A DNA stretch of 6,096 nucleotides, from positions 3,830 to 9,925 of the forward strand of contig DOUW01000096.1 of assembly GCA_003520365.1 (NCBI GenBank). The letters are read 5' to 3'. The notes under the pieces were generated by a model that saw only the letters and a program-made list of their open reading frames with translations, was not told where the DNA came from and did no database searches. Shown here piece after piece: positions 5,261-6,096 of the stretch (its first letter is position 1; every line of letters begins with the position of its first letter). The position numbers and the translations under genes are program-made. Source of the DNA: Massilia sp. GTDB lineage: Bacteria > Pseudomonadota > Gammaproteobacteria > Burkholderiales > Burkholderiaceae_D.

Positions 5261-6096
5261 ATGAGCATCAAGCGCAGGATTTGGGCACTTCCGGTCATTT
5301 CGACCCTGATTTTCGGCCTGGGCGTGGGCGTGAGCGCGATGATCGCGACCGATGCGCTGAAGTCGATCAACGCCACCGAGAGCGTGGATTACCCGGTGCT
5401 GGACGCGTCCAAGACGCTGACGCTCGAGATCGCCGAGGTGACCGCCGGCCTGCGCGACGCCGTCAGCGAAGGCGACAAGGACCGCATCGCCCAGGTCGGC
5501 GAGCAGGCCAACAAGGTGCGCGCGCACCTGGCGCAGCTGGGCAGCATCGACGGCCAGCGCGAGAACGGCGCGCGCCTGCTGAAGGAATTCGACGATTACT
5601 ATGCGCCGGCGCTGTCGGCCGCGCGCATCATGCTCGAGATGGAAGAAGGCGACCCCCAGGCCGTGGTCGGCAAGATGCAGAGCACCCTGGCGACCCTGAA
5701 CGCCGACCTGGAAAAAACCCAGGCCCAGGCCAAGGAACAGTTCTCCGCCGGCGTCAACAGCAGCGAGGCCAACGTGCGCCGCGTGCTGTGGACCATGATC
5801 GTCACCGCCCTGGCGGTGGTGGCCGCTTTGGCCATCGTGTCCTGGTTCGTGGTGCGCGCCATCTGGCAGCAGCTCGGCGGCGAGCCGGAATACGCGCGCG
5901 AGATCGCGCGCGCCGTCGCGGCCGGCGACCTGGCGATGGACATCCGCACCGATGCCAGGGACACGGCCAGCCTGCTGGTCGCGCTGAAGGAAATGCGCGC
6001 GCGCCTGGCGACGATGGTGGCCGAGATCAAGGCCTCGGCCGAGACCATCGCGGTCGCCAGCGCCGAAATCGCCAGCGGCAACGCGGACCTCGCCGG
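5261..6096 (+). CDS. Methyl-accepting chemotaxis protein, C-terminus cut off by window edge
   Basis: This is an inner-membrane chemoreceptor that would relay periplasmic ligand signals to CheA/CheW. The frame is open for 278 codons to the window edge; full proteins of this type have about 510-560 residues. A first membrane span lies at about 8-28 after the basic MSIKRR start. Residues 29-173 form a periplasmic domain of mostly helical, Cys-free sequence, in keeping with a four-helix-bundle sensor. A second span lies at about 175-198. A HAMP domain follows (about 199-252), with the Burkholderiales-type LGGEPEYAREIARAVAAGDL at 205-224. The last residues (SAEIASGNADLA, 267-278) begin the methylation helix; the signalling hairpin lies beyond the window. 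ATG 5261 has only a weak purine-rich ribosome binding site (GAGAG near 5248-5252). It lies 81 bases after the mini-binding-protein gene, across a terminator, so it may be expressed partly by read-through or from its own unseen promoter. Confidence 0.93.
   Translation, partial: MSIKRRIWALPVISTLIFGLGVGVSAMIATDALKSINATESVDYPVLDASKTLTLEIAEVTAGLRDAVSEGDKDRIAQVGEQANKVRAHLAQLGSIDGQRENGARLLKEFDDYYAPALSAARIMLEMEEGDPQAVVGKMQSTLATLNADLEKTQAQAKEQFSAGVNSSEANVRRVLWTMIVTALAVVAALAIVSWFVVRAIWQQLGGEPEYAREIARAVAAGDLAMDIRTDARDTASLLVALKEMRARLATMVAEIKASAETIAVASAEIASGNADLA

Overview
The window looks like chromosomal DNA of a GC-rich betaproteobacterium, most likely Oxalobacteraceae (Massilia-like). This rests on strong G/C use at third codon positions, a chemoreceptor with the LGGEP-type HAMP common in Burkholderiales, and the general look of the proteins. 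It is an impression from sequence, not a database result. There are five protein genes: two on the minus strand (left half) and three on the plus strand (right half), plus one short plus-strand gene between the two blocks counted among the five as the ClpP-like gene.

Left block (1-2347, minus strand): purine uptake and oxidation. A guanine/hypoxanthine permease of the GhxP/GhxQ type (958-2347) lies upstream of xdhA (746 down to the window edge), the iron-sulfur/FAD subunit of xanthine dehydrogenase. Together they would import hypoxanthine or guanine and oxidise hypoxanthine and xanthine to urate. The permease gene carries a one-base frameshift at about 1165. As written, translation loses the last 68 codons and runs on through 114 unrelated codons to 821. 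Removing one base restores a gapless 462-residue protein. The 211-base gap between the two genes holds an imperfect 25-base dyad just upstream of xdhA.

Middle (2348-3272): a 367-base AT-richer intergenic region, then a 185-residue orphan ClpP-fold protein (2715-3272, plus strand). It has a recognisable Ser and His but lacks the N-terminal axial-loop segment of true ClpP and has no clear catalytic Asp.

Right block (3273-6096, plus strand): a 262-base AT-rich regulatory region with several dyads and a plausible sigma-70 promoter, then an outer-membrane porin-like barrel (3535-4761). Ten bases later comes a 135-residue secreted mini periplasmic-binding protein related to PstS-type proteins (4772-5179), then a rho-independent terminator, then the first 278 codons of a methyl-accepting chemotaxis protein (5261 to the window edge). 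The arrangement suggests a channel, a periplasmic ligand-binding protein and a chemoreceptor working on one solute. The ligand is not known from the sequence, and this is the most interesting functional hypothesis here.
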